DNA from: Sulfitobacter undariae
GTDB taxonomy: Bacteria > Pseudomonadota > Alphaproteobacteria > Rhodobacterales > Rhodobacteraceae
Assembly (NCBI RefSeq): GCF_014196805.1
Contig: NZ_JACIEI010000003.1
Location: 1 to 64,000, forward strand
Direction of reading: 5' to 3'
Length of the DNA stretch: 64,000 nucleotides
A model generated the notes under the pieces. It did no database searches, was not told where the DNA came from, and worked only from the letters and a program-made list of their open reading frames with translations. Position 1 is the stretch's first letter. Each line of letters begins with the position of its first letter. This document shows, piece after piece, positions 8,577-16,904 of this stretch. The position numbers and the translations under genes are program-made.

Positions 8577-8879
8577 TTATGCTGGTAGGTCGCGGTCAAG
8601 CGCGTCAAGCGAACCTTGGCGTGCTGTGCCGTCTGCTTGCGCAGGTAGTTCGATGGTTGCGCAAGTGCCCGCGTCTACCAATGTCCAGGCGTTGCCTTGG
8701 TAATCGGTGACGGATGTACCCGCGCATGTTGTGCCCGGACCAGCGGCGCAGTCATTGGCACCTGCCAGAGAAACGCCATAGCACTTTTCTTTGGAGGCGG
8801 CGTCTGCGGTTGTTGCAACGCTGCCAAATGATGCGGCAACGGCGCCTGCAATCGCGAGGGTTTTCAGTGTAGTGGACAT
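8577..8879 (-). CDS. Bufferin-type RiPP precursor (DUF2282, BufA1/HvfA-like)
   Basis: The start is set at ATG 8879, preceded by GGGAGAG; a longer open frame has no signal peptide or ribosome-binding site. The 100-residue precursor has a Sec signal peptide (about 1-28, ending TADAAS). A core follows with exactly four cysteines at 33, 44, 52 and 73 ([30 protein letters not shown]). This layout is that of class 1 bufferins, copper-binding periplasmic RiPPs whose cysteines are modified by the MNIO enzyme. The bufB-, bufC- and doxX-like genes follow in the same direction. The last 20 residues are acidic and lack Cys. Metal specificity cannot be read from sequence. Confidence 0.85.
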   Translation of the reverse strand: MSTTLKTLAIAGAVAASFGSVATTADAASKEKCYGVSLAGANDCAAGPGTTCAGTSVTDYQGNAWTLVDAGTCATIELPAQADGTARQGSLDALDRDLPA

Positions 8880-8950
8880 CGGGTCTCTCCCTTTTTGAAC
8901 CAAATCTGTCGTGACAACTGTAGTAAAGCAGGCCTGCGGAGGCAAATCTA

Positions 8951-8977
8951 CTCACGACACAGTGTGTCACAGGTGAG
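8951..8977. promoter_or_regulatory. Palindrome upstream of the bufferin operon, candidate operator
   Basis: A perfect 13-base palindrome (GACACAGTGTGTC, 8956-8968) lies inside a wider symmetric frame with CTCAC at 8951 and GTGAG at 8973-8977. It is about 75-100 bases upstream of the bufA start, where a repressor or activator could bind. No known operator (CueR, SigF -35/-10) was recognised. It is a DNA-level symmetry only, and the regulator is unknown. Confidence 0.4.
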
Positions 8978-9045
8978 TTAGGGGTTTGGGCGGGAAACTC
9001 AATGAAAACGGCGCATAATCGTGGGAGTGGGCCGTTTTTGTAACA

Positions 9046-9070
9046 ATCGGGGGGTATTTCGCCCCCCGAT
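9046..9070 (-). terminator. Strong GC hairpin after thrS
   Basis: The arms ATCGGGGGG (9046-9054) and CCCCCCGAT (9062-9070) pair perfectly across a seven-base loop, 10 bases downstream of the thrS stop. The following sequence in the thrS direction (TGTTACAAAAACGG) lacks a U-tract, so it may be a 3'-end stabiliser or a weak terminator. Confidence 0.5.
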
Positions 9071-9080
9071 GTTGCAAATG

Positions 9081-11027
9081 TTACAGCAGGTCGGGCGCTG
9101 TTGCTTCGATTTTTAGGGCGGCTGTAACATCATCCAGCGATTGCACGGATGTTTGCTTTTCCCCGAGACGTCGTACCGACACGGTCCGCTCCTCTACTTC
9201 GCGTGCACCAACCGCAAGGATAACAGGCACTTTGCCGACAGAGTGCTCACGCACTTTATAGTTGATTTTTTCATTGCGGATATCGGCTTCGGCACGCACG
9301 CCAGCAGCCTTCAATTGCGCAACAACTTCCAGCACATAGTCATCGGAATCTGAGGTGATGCCCGCCACAACAACCTGACGTGGTGCCAGCCAGAAGGGAA
9401 GTTTACCGGCGTGTTCTTCGATCAGAATACCGATGAAACGCTCAAACGATCCCAATGTCGCACGGTGCAACATATAGGGCGTGTGTTTTGCGCCGTCCTG
9501 CCCGACAAATGTCGCGCCAAGCCGTTCTGGAATGTTGGGGTCAACCTGCAAGGTACCACATTGCCAGTCACGGCCAATCGCATCGGTCAGCACAAATTCC
9601 AGTTTCGGGCCATAGAACGCGCCTTCGCCGGGATTGAGGATAAAGTCATGCCCTGCGGCCTTGCAGGCATTGCCCAACGCCGCTTCGACGATGTCCCAGC
9701 TTTCATCAGAGCCAACACGTTTTTCAGGACGTGTAGACAGCTTGATCGACCAGTTGTTGAAGCCCAGATCGGCATAGACATTCGATAGGAATTCGATGAA
9801 GATTCTGGTCTCTTCCTCGATCTGCTCTTCTGTACAGAAAATATGCCCGTCATCTTGTGTAAAGCCGCGCACGCGCATGATGCCATGCAGCGCGCCTGAG
9901 GGTTCATAGCGATTACACGATCCAAATTCCGCCATCCGCAGTGGCAGGTCGCGGTAGGATTTCAGACCTTGGTTAAAGACCTGAACGTGGCACGGGCAGT
10001 TCATCGGCTTGAGCGCATTCACCGCTTTTTCGCGGGCGTGTTCCTCGTCAACTTCGACGATAAACATGTTCTCTTGGTATTTCTCCCAATGGCCCGAGGC
10101 TTCCCACAGTTTGCGGTCCACAATCTGCGGTGTGTTCACTTCGACATAGCCGTTGGCGCGCTGTTTGCGGCGCATATAGTCTTGCAGTTCGGTGTAGATC
10201 ATCCAGCCGTTTGCATGCCAGAACACCTGACCAGGGGCTTCTTCTTGCATGTGGAACAGGTCCATTTCGCGGCCCAGTTTGCGGTGGTCGCGTTTGGCGG
10301 CCTCTTCCAGCATGTTCAGGTGGGCCTTTAGCTTTTCCTTGCCTGTGAAGGCCACGCCGTAGATGCGTTGCAGCATCGCGCGGTCGCTGTCGCCGCGCCA
10401 ATAGGCACCCGCGATGGACATCAGTTTGAACGCATCGCCCGGCACTTGGCCGGTGTGTTGCAGGTGGGGGCCACGGCACAGATCTTGCCACTCGCCATGC
10501 CAATACATGCGTAGCGGTTCATCGCCGGGGATCGCTTCGATCAACTCGACCTTATAAGGCTCACCCAAGTCTTCGTAATGTTTAATCGCACGGGCGCGGT
10601 CCCAGACCTCTGTACGGACAGGATCACGGGCGTTGATGATTTCTTTCATCTTCTTTTCAATCAACCCGAGGTCTTCGGGTGTGAAGGATTCCTTGCGATC
10701 AAAGTCGTAATACCAGCCGTCTTTGATGACAGGGCCGATGGTGACTTTGGTATCGGGCCACAGGTCTTGCACAGCGCGGGCCATGATGTGGGCCAGATCG
10801 TGGCGCACCAGTTCATTGGCCTGATCTTCGTCCGCCATGGTGTGAATGGCGATATCTGCATCCGCATCAATCGGCCATGCCAGATCGAAATGCGCGCCGT
10901 TCACGGTGGCGCTGATGGCTTTTTTGCCAAGGGATTTAGAGATATCGGCAGCGACCTCGCCCGCAGTGATACCTGCGTCGTAGTGTCGTGCATTGCCATC
11001 GGGAAGGGTGAGTGCGATTTGGGCCAT
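9081..11027 (-). CDS. thrS: Threonyl-tRNA synthetase
   Basis: This 648-residue class II enzyme charges tRNA-Thr. In order it shows an N-terminal TGS domain (about 1-60), the editing domain with [14 protein letters not shown] (His-rich editing site), the catalytic core with motif 2 ([24 protein letters not shown]) and MNCPCHVQ carrying a zinc-ligand Cys, and a C-terminal anticodon-binding domain starting about residue 540 ([12 protein letters not shown]). Length is normal. The ATG at 11027 has GGAGG upstream. It appears to be transcribed alone. No T-box leader is seen, as expected for a proteobacterium. Confidence 0.98.
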   Translation of the reverse strand: MAQIALTLPDGNARHYDAGITAGEVAADISKSLGKKAISATVNGAHFDLAWPIDADADIAIHTMADEDQANELVRHDLAHIMARAVQDLWPDTKVTIGPVIKDGWYYDFDRKESFTPEDLGLIEKKMKEIINARDPVRTEVWDRARAIKHYEDLGEPYKVELIEAIPGDEPLRMYWHGEWQDLCRGPHLQHTGQVPGDAFKLMSIAGAYWRGDSDRAMLQRIYGVAFTGKEKLKAHLNMLEEAAKRDHRKLGREMDLFHMQEEAPGQVFWHANGWMIYTELQDYMRRKQRANGYVEVNTPQIVDRKLWEASGHWEKYQENMFIVEVDEEHAREKAVNALKPMNCPCHVQVFNQGLKSYRDLPLRMAEFGSCNRYEPSGALHGIMRVRGFTQDDGHIFCTEEQIEEETRIFIEFLSNVYADLGFNNWSIKLSTRPEKRVGSDESWDIVEAALGNACKAAGHDFILNPGEGAFYGPKLEFVLTDAIGRDWQCGTLQVDPNIPERLGATFVGQDGAKHTPYMLHRATLGSFERFIGILIEEHAGKLPFWLAPRQVVVAGITSDSDDYVLEVVAQLKAAGVRAEADIRNEKINYKVREHSVGKVPVILAVGAREVEERTVSVRRLGEKQTSVQSLDDVTAALKIEATAPDLL

Positions 11028-11113
11028 GTGAGCCTCCTCGTCAGTTTGGCGCCTACGAGACGCCCGGTTGCGGGTTATGTGTGGCGGCTATGTGACTCTC
11101 TGGGCGCTTTGCG

Positions 11114-12304
11114 TCAAGAGGTTGTGCTGTCTAAAGGCGAATAGCGTGCTGAAAATGTCAGGTGTATCAGTGCAAATACCGCGCCGATTCCCGCTGCAAT
11201 ACCCAGCGACAGCATCCCGAATTGCAAGATCATCCCGCCACCCACGGCTGATCCTATGGCCGCGCCGACGTAAATCGCAGCAGCGTTCAGGGCCAGCACC
11301 ACAGGGGCGCGGTGGCCAGCCAGCCCAATCAGGCGGCCTTGTTGCGCGGCCATAAAGGACCAACTGCCCATCGCCCAAAAGAACACCAACACCAACAGTT
11401 GCGGTACGCTGAGGGGCAGAAACGAGAAAATCGGCATGAGGCAGATTTGTGCAAAACACAGGCCCGTCAGTGTCGCGCGCCAGCCAAAGCGATCTGCCAG
11501 AAATCCACCCAGAATATTACCCGGTACTGCGCCAATGCCTGACACAACCAAGATCATCGCGATCCCGTCGCGGCCAAAGCCCATCGTTTCGGTCAACAGC
11601 GGGGTGATATAGGTAAAGAGCACATATTGCGCGCCGATGAATGTGGCGGTGAAGCCGATGGCCAGCATCAGGCGGCCTTCGCCAATGACATCACGCAAGT
11701 CGCGCAGGGAGACGGGTTGAAAACGCAACCCCACAGGCACCCGCGTCCAGATCAGCCAAAGACATGGTAAGGCAAGTGCAAAGACCAGCCACAAGGCCCA
11801 ACGCCAGCCGTAAGTATAGGCGATCCAACTGCCCACAGGAACACCTGCCACTTGGCTCATTGTCAGGCCAAAGAACACGGCTGATAGCACTCTTGCCCGC
11901 TGCTCGGCAGGATAGAGGCCTGCTGCAACAGCGGCCGCAAGGGGTGTGAAGATGCCGCTTCCCGCTGCCGCGATAACACGTGCACCGCCTAAAACCGCAA
12001 AGTTGGGGGCCAGGGCGGAAACTGCCGCTGCCAGCGCAAACAGCGCAAAGCCGGCAGCCATGACCCGTCTGCGTCCGATATTGCCTGTAACCGCAACCAG
12101 AAGCGGTGACAGGATCGCATATGCTACGGCGTATATGGTCATCAACTGGCCTGCCTGCGCCGGAGAACGGCCCAGATCCGTGCCCAGCGGCTCTAACATT
12201 CCGATGATGACAAATGCCCCGATGCCGATGATGAAATTGCACGCAGAAAGGGCGGGGATCAGCAGGCGGTCTGGTGGCGTGATGTCGGGTTGCATTGTGT
12301 CCAT
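11114..12304 (-). CDS. MFS drug/sugar efflux-type transporter (DHA1 family)
   Basis: The 396-residue protein has twelve predicted membrane helices. It has the MFS motif A region between helices 2 and 3 (TGNIGRRRVMAAGFALFAL) and repeats it after helix 8 (LADRFGWRATLTGL). A DHA1-type motif is seen in helix 5 (GVPVGSWIAYTYGWRW). The overall sequence resembles AraJ/YdhP-like proton-driven exporters of the inner membrane; the substrate is not predictable. A second ATG lies three codons in, and no clear ribosome-binding site separates the two. It is divergent from the small gene at 12444 and shares its promoter region. Confidence 0.9.
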   Translation of the reverse strand: MDTMQPDITPPDRLLIPALSACNFIIGIGAFVIIGMLEPLGTDLGRSPAQAGQLMTIYAVAYAILSPLLVAVTGNIGRRRVMAAGFALFALAAAVSALAPNFAVLGGARVIAAAGSGIFTPLAAAVAAGLYPAEQRARVLSAVFFGLTMSQVAGVPVGSWIAYTYGWRWALWLVFALALPCLWLIWTRVPVGLRFQPVSLRDLRDVIGEGRLMLAIGFTATFIGAQYVLFTYITPLLTETMGFGRDGIAMILVVSGIGAVPGNILGGFLADRFGWRATLTGLCFAQICLMPIFSFLPLSVPQLLVLVFFWAMGSWSFMAAQQGRLIGLAGHRAPVVLALNAAAIYVGAAIGSAVGGGMILQFGMLSLGIAAGIGAVFALIHLTFSARYSPLDSTTS

Positions 12305-12443
12305 AGGATTGGTTTATCAACAACGGTGGACCTCGCAAGAGGCAGGTCTATGTTGGTCCAAGTGCCGTTACGGCATTTTGGCCTCGGCGCTGGCAGACTT
12401 GCGGTTGCTGCGTCATACTCGGGGCTTCTTGGAAAGGTCAGCC

Positions 12444-12674
12444 ATGTCTAAACATAACAAAAGTTTCGATCTGAGCATCAGCGACATCGCACTGATCGAG
12501 TCGGCGTTGAATGTTGTCAAACGCGATTTGTCGCTGGGGCGTGAAGGGGCGCGGGCGCTGCTGCCCAATGGCGGCGCGGGTGATCCGGTGCGCGACATAG
12601 ACGAGCTGTTAGGCCGTTTGCACAATCAAAAAGTATTCTTCCGCCCCAGCAAGACCCCCTATATCGGTGGCTAA
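12444..12674 (+). CDS. Conserved small acidic/helical protein, unknown function
   Basis: The start is ATG 12444, with GGAAAGG seven bases upstream. The 76-residue product has no signal peptide or membrane segment. It is predicted mostly helical up to residue 60 (SDIALIESALNVVKRDLSLG, then DIDELLGRLHNQKVFF) and ends in a short polar tail. The sequence looks like a Rhodobacterales-restricted hypothetical protein and I assign no function. It lies 41 bases before an alpha/beta hydrolase gene and is probably co-transcribed with it. Confidence 0.7.
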   Translation: MSKHNKSFDLSISDIALIESALNVVKRDLSLGREGARALLPNGGAGDPVRDIDELLGRLHNQKVFFRPSKTPYIGG

Positions 12675-12715
12675 GGCGCGGCCCGCATATTTAAACACCC
12701 ACGAGGAGACCACCA

Positions 12716-13471
12716 ATGGCAGAACCAACATATTTGGACACGGCGCAGGGCCGCCGGATTGCTTATCACCTGACAGAAGGCGATGGGCCGTGTGTGGTGT
12801 TTCTAGGCGGGCTGAAATCCGACATGGAAGGCACCAAAGCTGTGCATCTTGAGGATTGGGCGCAGGCCACAGGGCGTGCATTTTTGCGGTTTGATTATTC
12901 TGGCCACGGGCAATCATCTGGCACGTTTGAGGAAGGCTGTATCGGCGATTGGCACGAAGATACGCTTGCCGTGATTGATGGGCTGACGCAGGGGCCGATT
13001 GTGCCTGTGGGCTCCAGCATGGGCGGCTGGCAATCTTTGCTGCTGGCGCGGGCACGGCCCGAACGTCTGGCGGGGCTGGTCACCGTTGCTGCGGCGCCTG
13101 ATTTCACCGAAGACGGCTGGTGGGCGGGTTTTGACGATGCGCAAAAAGCCGAGCTGGAAGCGAAGGGACAAGTGGCGCTGCCCTCAGATTATATGGAACC
13201 CTATATTGTCACCAAACGTATGGTGGAGGATGGGCGCACCCGTCTGGTGTTGCGCGATCCGCTTGAGCTGCCGTTCAGCGTACGCATGTTACAAGGCACT
13301 GCCGATACTGCCGTGAGCGTTGCAACCGCAACAAGGCTGCTGGAACATGCGGCAAGCCCTGACATGCAGTTGGTGCTGGTAAAAGACGCAGATCACCGCT
13401 TTTCTGATCGCACATGTTTGGACTTGATCGAAGCCGCAGTGGAGGAGATCATCGCGGCGATAGAGGAGTAA
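12716..13471 (+). CDS. Alpha/beta hydrolase (ABHD10-like thioesterase group)
   Basis: The 251-residue cytoplasmic protein has the alpha/beta-hydrolase fold with an oxyanion-loop region (VFLGGLKSDMEGTK), nucleophile elbow GSSMGG (Ser at about residue 100), a conserved DYSGHGQSSG segment and a C-terminal His in KDADHRFSD. The arrangement resembles ABHD10/mitochondrial acyl-protein thioesterases and esterase relatives. Substrate is unknown. A GAGGAG ribosome-binding site precedes the ATG. Only four bases separate its stop from the next VOC gene, so 12444-14527 is likely one operon. Confidence 0.9.
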   Translation: MAEPTYLDTAQGRRIAYHLTEGDGPCVVFLGGLKSDMEGTKAVHLEDWAQATGRAFLRFDYSGHGQSSGTFEEGCIGDWHEDTLAVIDGLTQGPIVPVGSSMGGWQSLLLARARPERLAGLVTVAAAPDFTEDGWWAGFDDAQKAELEAKGQVALPSDYMEPYIVTKRMVEDGRTRLVLRDPLELPFSVRMLQGTADTAVSVATATRLLEHAASPDMQLVLVKDADHRFSDRTCLDLIEAAVEEIIAAIEE

Positions 13472-13475
13472 AGCG

Positions 13476-13901
13476 ATGGACCAACGTATCAGCCTGATCA
13501 CCCTTGGTGTACAAGATTTGGAGGCCACCGCCGCCTTCTATGAAGCCTTGGGGTGGCAACGTGTCGAAAGCGAAGACGGCATCATTGTTTTTGACCTGAT
13601 CGGTCAGGCGCTGGGGCTGTATCCATTGGAAAAATTGGCCGAGGACATTGGCTTGCCTGTGGAGGAGTTGGGGCGCGGAGCTTCGACTTTTTCCTATAAT
13701 GTGCGCAGTAAGGAAGATGTCGCTCCATTGTTGGCCTTGGCCGAAGGTGCAGGCGGGCGCATTTTGCGGCCCGCATCGGATGTGTTCTGGGGCGGGCATA
13801 TCGGCTACTTCGCCGATCCAGAGGGCACCATCTGGGAGGTATCGCACAACCCGTTTTCGCCATTGTCGCCCGAAGGCGCATTCCGCTGGAATGGCTATTG
13901 A
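13476..13901 (+). CDS. VOC-family (glyoxalase/bleomycin-resistance fold) protein
   Basis: The 141-residue protein has a two-module VOC fold: RISLITLGVQDLEATAAFYEALGW at residues 4-27 and GGHIGYFADPEGTIWEVSHN at about 107-126, with Glu in the last strand. The first metal-ligand position (His/Gln after the first strand) reads TLG, not the usual HxxLxV, so the metal site may be incomplete. This branch is often of unknown substrate. It overlaps the next gene's possible TTG start in the arrangement TTGA. Confidence 0.88.
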   Translation: MDQRISLITLGVQDLEATAAFYEALGWQRVESEDGIIVFDLIGQALGLYPLEKLAEDIGLPVEELGRGASTFSYNVRSKEDVAPLLALAEGAGGRILRPASDVFWGGHIGYFADPEGTIWEVSHNPFSPLSPEGAFRWNGY

Positions 13902-14527
13902 GGCGCAAACCCGCCAGCATGCGCGGCCTAGAAGAACTGGGCCGCGTGCGTTTATCCAAACATTTCTACATGCGTGATTTCCTGATGAGCGAGATCAGCG
14001 CGGTCCATGGTATCCCCAATATCCCCGACGACCCCGATCTGGCCCTCACTCATGGACGCCGTCTGTGCACCGATTTGCTGGACCCGTTGGAGGAGACCTT
14101 TGGCCGTATCGCTATCCGCTCAGGCTATCGCTCAACCGCGCTGAATACCTATGGGAACGACAATAATCTGAACTGTGCGCGCAGTGATAACCCCATTGAA
14201 TGTCACATCTGGGATTACTCCGACCGCCCCATTGCAGGCACATCACTGGTGATCCCATGGTTTGCGGATCAATACGCACAGGGCCGCGACTGGCGTGATC
14301 TTGCGTGGTGGGTGCATGATCATCTGCCTTATTCCGAAATGTGGTTCTTTCCAAAGCTGGCGGCGTTCAATCTGGTTTGGCGCCCGGAACCTTTGCGCAC
14401 CATCAGCAGCTACATTGCTCCGCGCGGGATGTTGTTGCGGGCAGGGGAGCCGCCAACCGAAGATTTGTCAGCCCGTGCCGCACGATACGCGGATTTCCCC
14501 CCATTTAGAGGCATTGCCTATCCCTGA
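13898..14527 (+). CDS. Peptidase M15-like (D,D-carboxypeptidase fold) protein
   Basis: The 209-residue product has the pattern of M15A-type zinc peptidases: a conserved IRSGYRSTALN segment (about residues 75-85), then CHIWDY (about 106-111), where His and Asp would be metal ligands, and a later PYSEMWFFP stretch. No signal peptide is evident, so it may act in the cytoplasm or be a non-canonical relative. The start is uncertain: TTG 13898 overlaps the upstream stop, whereas ATG 13919 lacks a ribosome-binding site. It is coupled to the VOC gene. Assignment rests on motif order, so activity on peptidoglycan is only inferred. Confidence 0.65.
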   Translation: MRRKPASMRGLEELGRVRLSKHFYMRDFLMSEISAVHGIPNIPDDPDLALTHGRRLCTDLLDPLEETFGRIAIRSGYRSTALNTYGNDNNLNCARSDNPIECHIWDYSDRPIAGTSLVIPWFADQYAQGRDWRDLAWWVHDHLPYSEMWFFPKLAAFNLVWRPEPLRTISSYIAPRGMLLRAGEPPTEDLSARAARYADFPPFRGIAYP

Positions 14528-14592
14528 GGGCTTGCACACGGCGGCGTGGCACGGCATTCACATGGGGCAGGCAATCGGAGTGAGATACCACC

Positions 14593-15303
14593 ATGAAAGA
14601 GCCATTGGTTCTATTGCCCGGAATGATGTGCGATGCGCGTCTATTCGGCCCGCAAATTGCAGAATTGTCCAGTGATATGGCCATTATGGTGGCCCCCGTC
14701 ACGATCGGGGAACGTGTCGAAGAAATCGCATCAACGTTGCTGGATATTTTGCCAAAACGCTTTGCGCTGGTCGGGCACGCCATGGGCGGTGCCGTTGCAA
14801 TGGAGATTTTGCGCCGCGCGCCTGATCGCGTCTCCCGCATCGCCTTGATAGACACGCACCCGTTGGCGGAAACGCCTGCGATTGCTGCCGCACGTGAACC
14901 GCAGATCGTCAAAGTGCGCTCAGCGCGGTTTGATGAGGTGATGCGCGAGGAAATGCCGCTGAGCGCACTTGCTCCTTCTCCTTACCGCAAAGAGGTGCAC
15001 GCGTTGGCGGTGGATATGGCGCAAACGCTGGGCGCTGAGGTGTACATCCGACAGGCCCGCGCCATGCAGCGGCGTAAGGACCAGCAGGTGACACTGCGGC
15101 GCTGTAAAGTGCCCGCCTTGGTGCTCTGCGGCGCGCATGACACGATTTATCCGGTCAAACGCCACGAGTTCATGGCCGAGCTGATCCCCTATGCGCAATT
15201 GCGTGTGCTGGAAGGGTCGGGCCATCTGCCAATGCTGGAACAGCCCGAAGAAACAACCGCCGCGCTGCGTGAATGGCTGAAGCAGCCTTATGTGCTACAA
15301 TAG
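14593..15303 (+). CDS. Alpha/beta hydrolase-fold protein with Ala at the nucleophile position
   Basis: The 236-residue protein has the expected fold segments: LVLLPGMMCDARLF, the elbow sequence GHAMGG (residues 61-66), LVLCGAHDTIYPV with the acid, and GSGHLPMLEQPEE with the C-terminal His. The elbow normally reads GxSxG; here codon 14779-14781 is GCC, so residue 63 is Ala. The acid and His remain. The protein may be non-catalytic, use another nucleophile, or have a different role; sequence alone cannot decide. It is preceded by GGAGTGAGATACCACC and follows the M15-like gene by 65 bases. Confidence 0.85.
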   Translation: MKEPLVLLPGMMCDARLFGPQIAELSSDMAIMVAPVTIGERVEEIASTLLDILPKRFALVGHAMGGAVAMEILRRAPDRVSRIALIDTHPLAETPAIAAAREPQIVKVRSARFDEVMREEMPLSALAPSPYRKEVHALAVDMAQTLGAEVYIRQARAMQRRKDQQVTLRRCKVPALVLCGAHDTIYPVKRHEFMAELIPYAQLRVLEGSGHLPMLEQPEETTAALREWLKQPYVLQ

Positions 15304-15414
15304 CTATCTCGTGAAGCAGTGGGCACCCGAATAGAACACGTGCGGCGGACATCACTGTGTCAGGGTCGATCGTAACCGCCGCGTTGTTTTCGAAGCAAAT
15401 CTTCTATCCGCAAG

Positions 15415-16524
15415 TTAGGCGTGTTCAGCAAAAGGCGCATTGTCCTGCAACAAAAGAGCGTGGTTCTTGTGATGCCTTTCAATCAGTCTCTTTTGCAGTT
15501 TACCGATTGGCATTTGCCTGATGTATGCGTGCTTGTAATCGGACCTATTTAGGTCAGGGAACAAGCTCAAGACCTCTTCGCGTGCTTCGGGCGCAATGGC
15601 TTTCAACGCTTCGGGGCCAGTGTAGAGGCTTTCAGAGGGACAGCCTTCGGCAAAAATGATCTCGTGACGATCAAATAGAACATGGAAATACTCCACCTCT
15701 GCGATGGCTTCATCCACATAGATGCCTGGCAAGCTGGTGAGCTTGTTTGCGGCAATCAGAACTTCTTTGTCGCCAAACATCCGCTCCGCAATTTTGGAAC
15801 ATGCCAACATGCGATGCTGCGGGGAAATCCACAAATCACGGGCTGGCAGGCCTTGGCCCATTGCTCCGGCTGTGATGCGTATCGGGCGTAGCTTAGGCAT
15901 GGCGCGTAACTCGGCTTGGCCGATGATACGGCGTCCGATCCATTGAACTTTTTGTACGCCATGATCCGCAGTGATGACCTCTTGCCCAACCTCAAGCGTC
16001 TCAACCGCGACAGGGCCTGACGGTGTTAATAGTTGCGTGTGTTTGGCAAAGCAGATCGCGAAATTGCTATATGCCTCGGGTGGAGTACTGTTATTTTGGT
16101 AGGTAACGGTGTAGGTGACATTTGGTAATAGCGGCTGTTCGCTAACAAAAATGAAATCACCGTTTCCGATCGGATCTGATGACTGGCTATTGCCTGTCCG
16201 AATGCCCCACATTTTGAACGAAGATCCGTCATCACCAGTGACAGTGAACCAATTGGAAATGGCCACACTGTGCCCTGTTGACGCAAAGCCCAAAAAATCA
16301 TTTTGGATAACCTGATTTCCCGCCCCAGCGGTCGAGAAACCAGGGGCGTAATCATCACTAAATGTCTGGTCTTGCGTGCCGCTACCGGAATCCTCAATTG
16401 TCATCGTATCTGTGGGATGGTCGGCTGGCGAGAACTTAAACGAAAAATCGTCATTCCAAGCAGTCGACCCCGCAGGTCTCGTCGCACTCAGGTCATAGAC
16501 CAACATTGTGGTTGTTGTCGTCAT
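15415..16524 (-). CDS. Hint-domain protein (Hint_2 type), likely secreted
   Basis: The 369-residue protein has an N-terminal half (1-155) of beta-rich sequence with many Gly, Ser, Asp and Thr residues, then a Hint (Hedgehog/intein) domain from Cys158 (CFAKHTQLLTPSGPVAVETL) to about 310. Hint domains can self-cleave at the first Cys; in Rhodobacterales this class is often attached to proteins exported by type I secretion. No classical signal peptide is present, consistent with that. No RTX repeat or ABC exporter is adjacent. The N-terminal part has no recognised family. Self-processing is inferred, not shown. Confidence 0.8.
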   Translation of the reverse strand: MTTTTTMLVYDLSATRPAGSTAWNDDFSFKFSPADHPTDTMTIEDSGSGTQDQTFSDDYAPGFSTAGAGNQVIQNDFLGFASTGHSVAISNWFTVTGDDGSSFKMWGIRTGNSQSSDPIGNGDFIFVSEQPLLPNVTYTVTYQNNSTPPEAYSNFAICFAKHTQLLTPSGPVAVETLEVGQEVITADHGVQKVQWIGRRIIGQAELRAMPKLRPIRITAGAMGQGLPARDLWISPQHRMLACSKIAERMFGDKEVLIAANKLTSLPGIYVDEAIAEVEYFHVLFDRHEIIFAEGCPSESLYTGPEALKAIAPEAREEVLSLFPDLNRSDYKHAYIRQMPIGKLQKRLIERHHKNHALLLQDNAPFAEHA

Positions 16525-16614
16525 TTTACTACTGATGCCTCAAAGCATTATATTCTTTAAACGCGGTATTTTTACCGTCGCCTTTAGGGTTTCACAGCTT
16601 CTCCACAAAATTAA

Positions 16615-16848
16615 CTATTTTTTAACCTTGGCGGGTGAAAATGATTGGGGCTGACAAATATGGAACGGTTCGTCAGGCGGATGCGGCTTATAATAAATGA
16701 GAAAAAGCGCTCTGTTGTTGAGTGAGTTTCGCCGGATGCCTTGGGGAGAGGGCGCCAAAAGGTACATCTTTTGGGAAGCTTCCAAAAAAGAATTTAGAAG
16801 GTCGTCGCTATAGAAGGTTTTACCCTCTTGGCGGAAATCGTTTGTCAT
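16615..16848 (-). CDS. Possible small protein, weakly supported
   Basis: A 77-residue frame lies in the gap between the Hint gene and phaZ. It starts ATG 16848, and a purine-rich GAGGGGGGAAC stretch lies about 11 bases upstream, which is too far to be ideal. The sequence has a polar N-terminus, a stretch resembling LIYYKPHPPDEPF, and a basic C-terminus. I recognise no family. The 16525-16614 part of this gap holds no gene and is AT-rich. It may be noise; the region's codon pattern does not decide. Confidence 0.3.
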   Translation of the reverse strand: MTNDFRQEGKTFYSDDLLNSFLEASQKMYLLAPSPQGIRRNSLNNRALFLIYYKPHPPDEPFHICQPQSFSPAKVKK

Positions 16849-16860
16849 ATTCGCTACGTT

Positions 16861-16894
16861 CCCCCCTCACGCAATGAAGGCTGTGTAAGGGGGG
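16861..16894 (-). terminator. Hairpin downstream of phaZ
   Basis: CCCCCCTCAC (16861-16870) pairs with GTAAGGGGGG (16885-16894) with one mismatch and a 14-base loop, 10 bases after the phaZ stop. There is no U-tract in the phaZ direction, so it may act as an mRNA 3' stabiliser. Confidence 0.4.
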
Positions 16895-16904
16895 GAGTAT
16901 GTTT

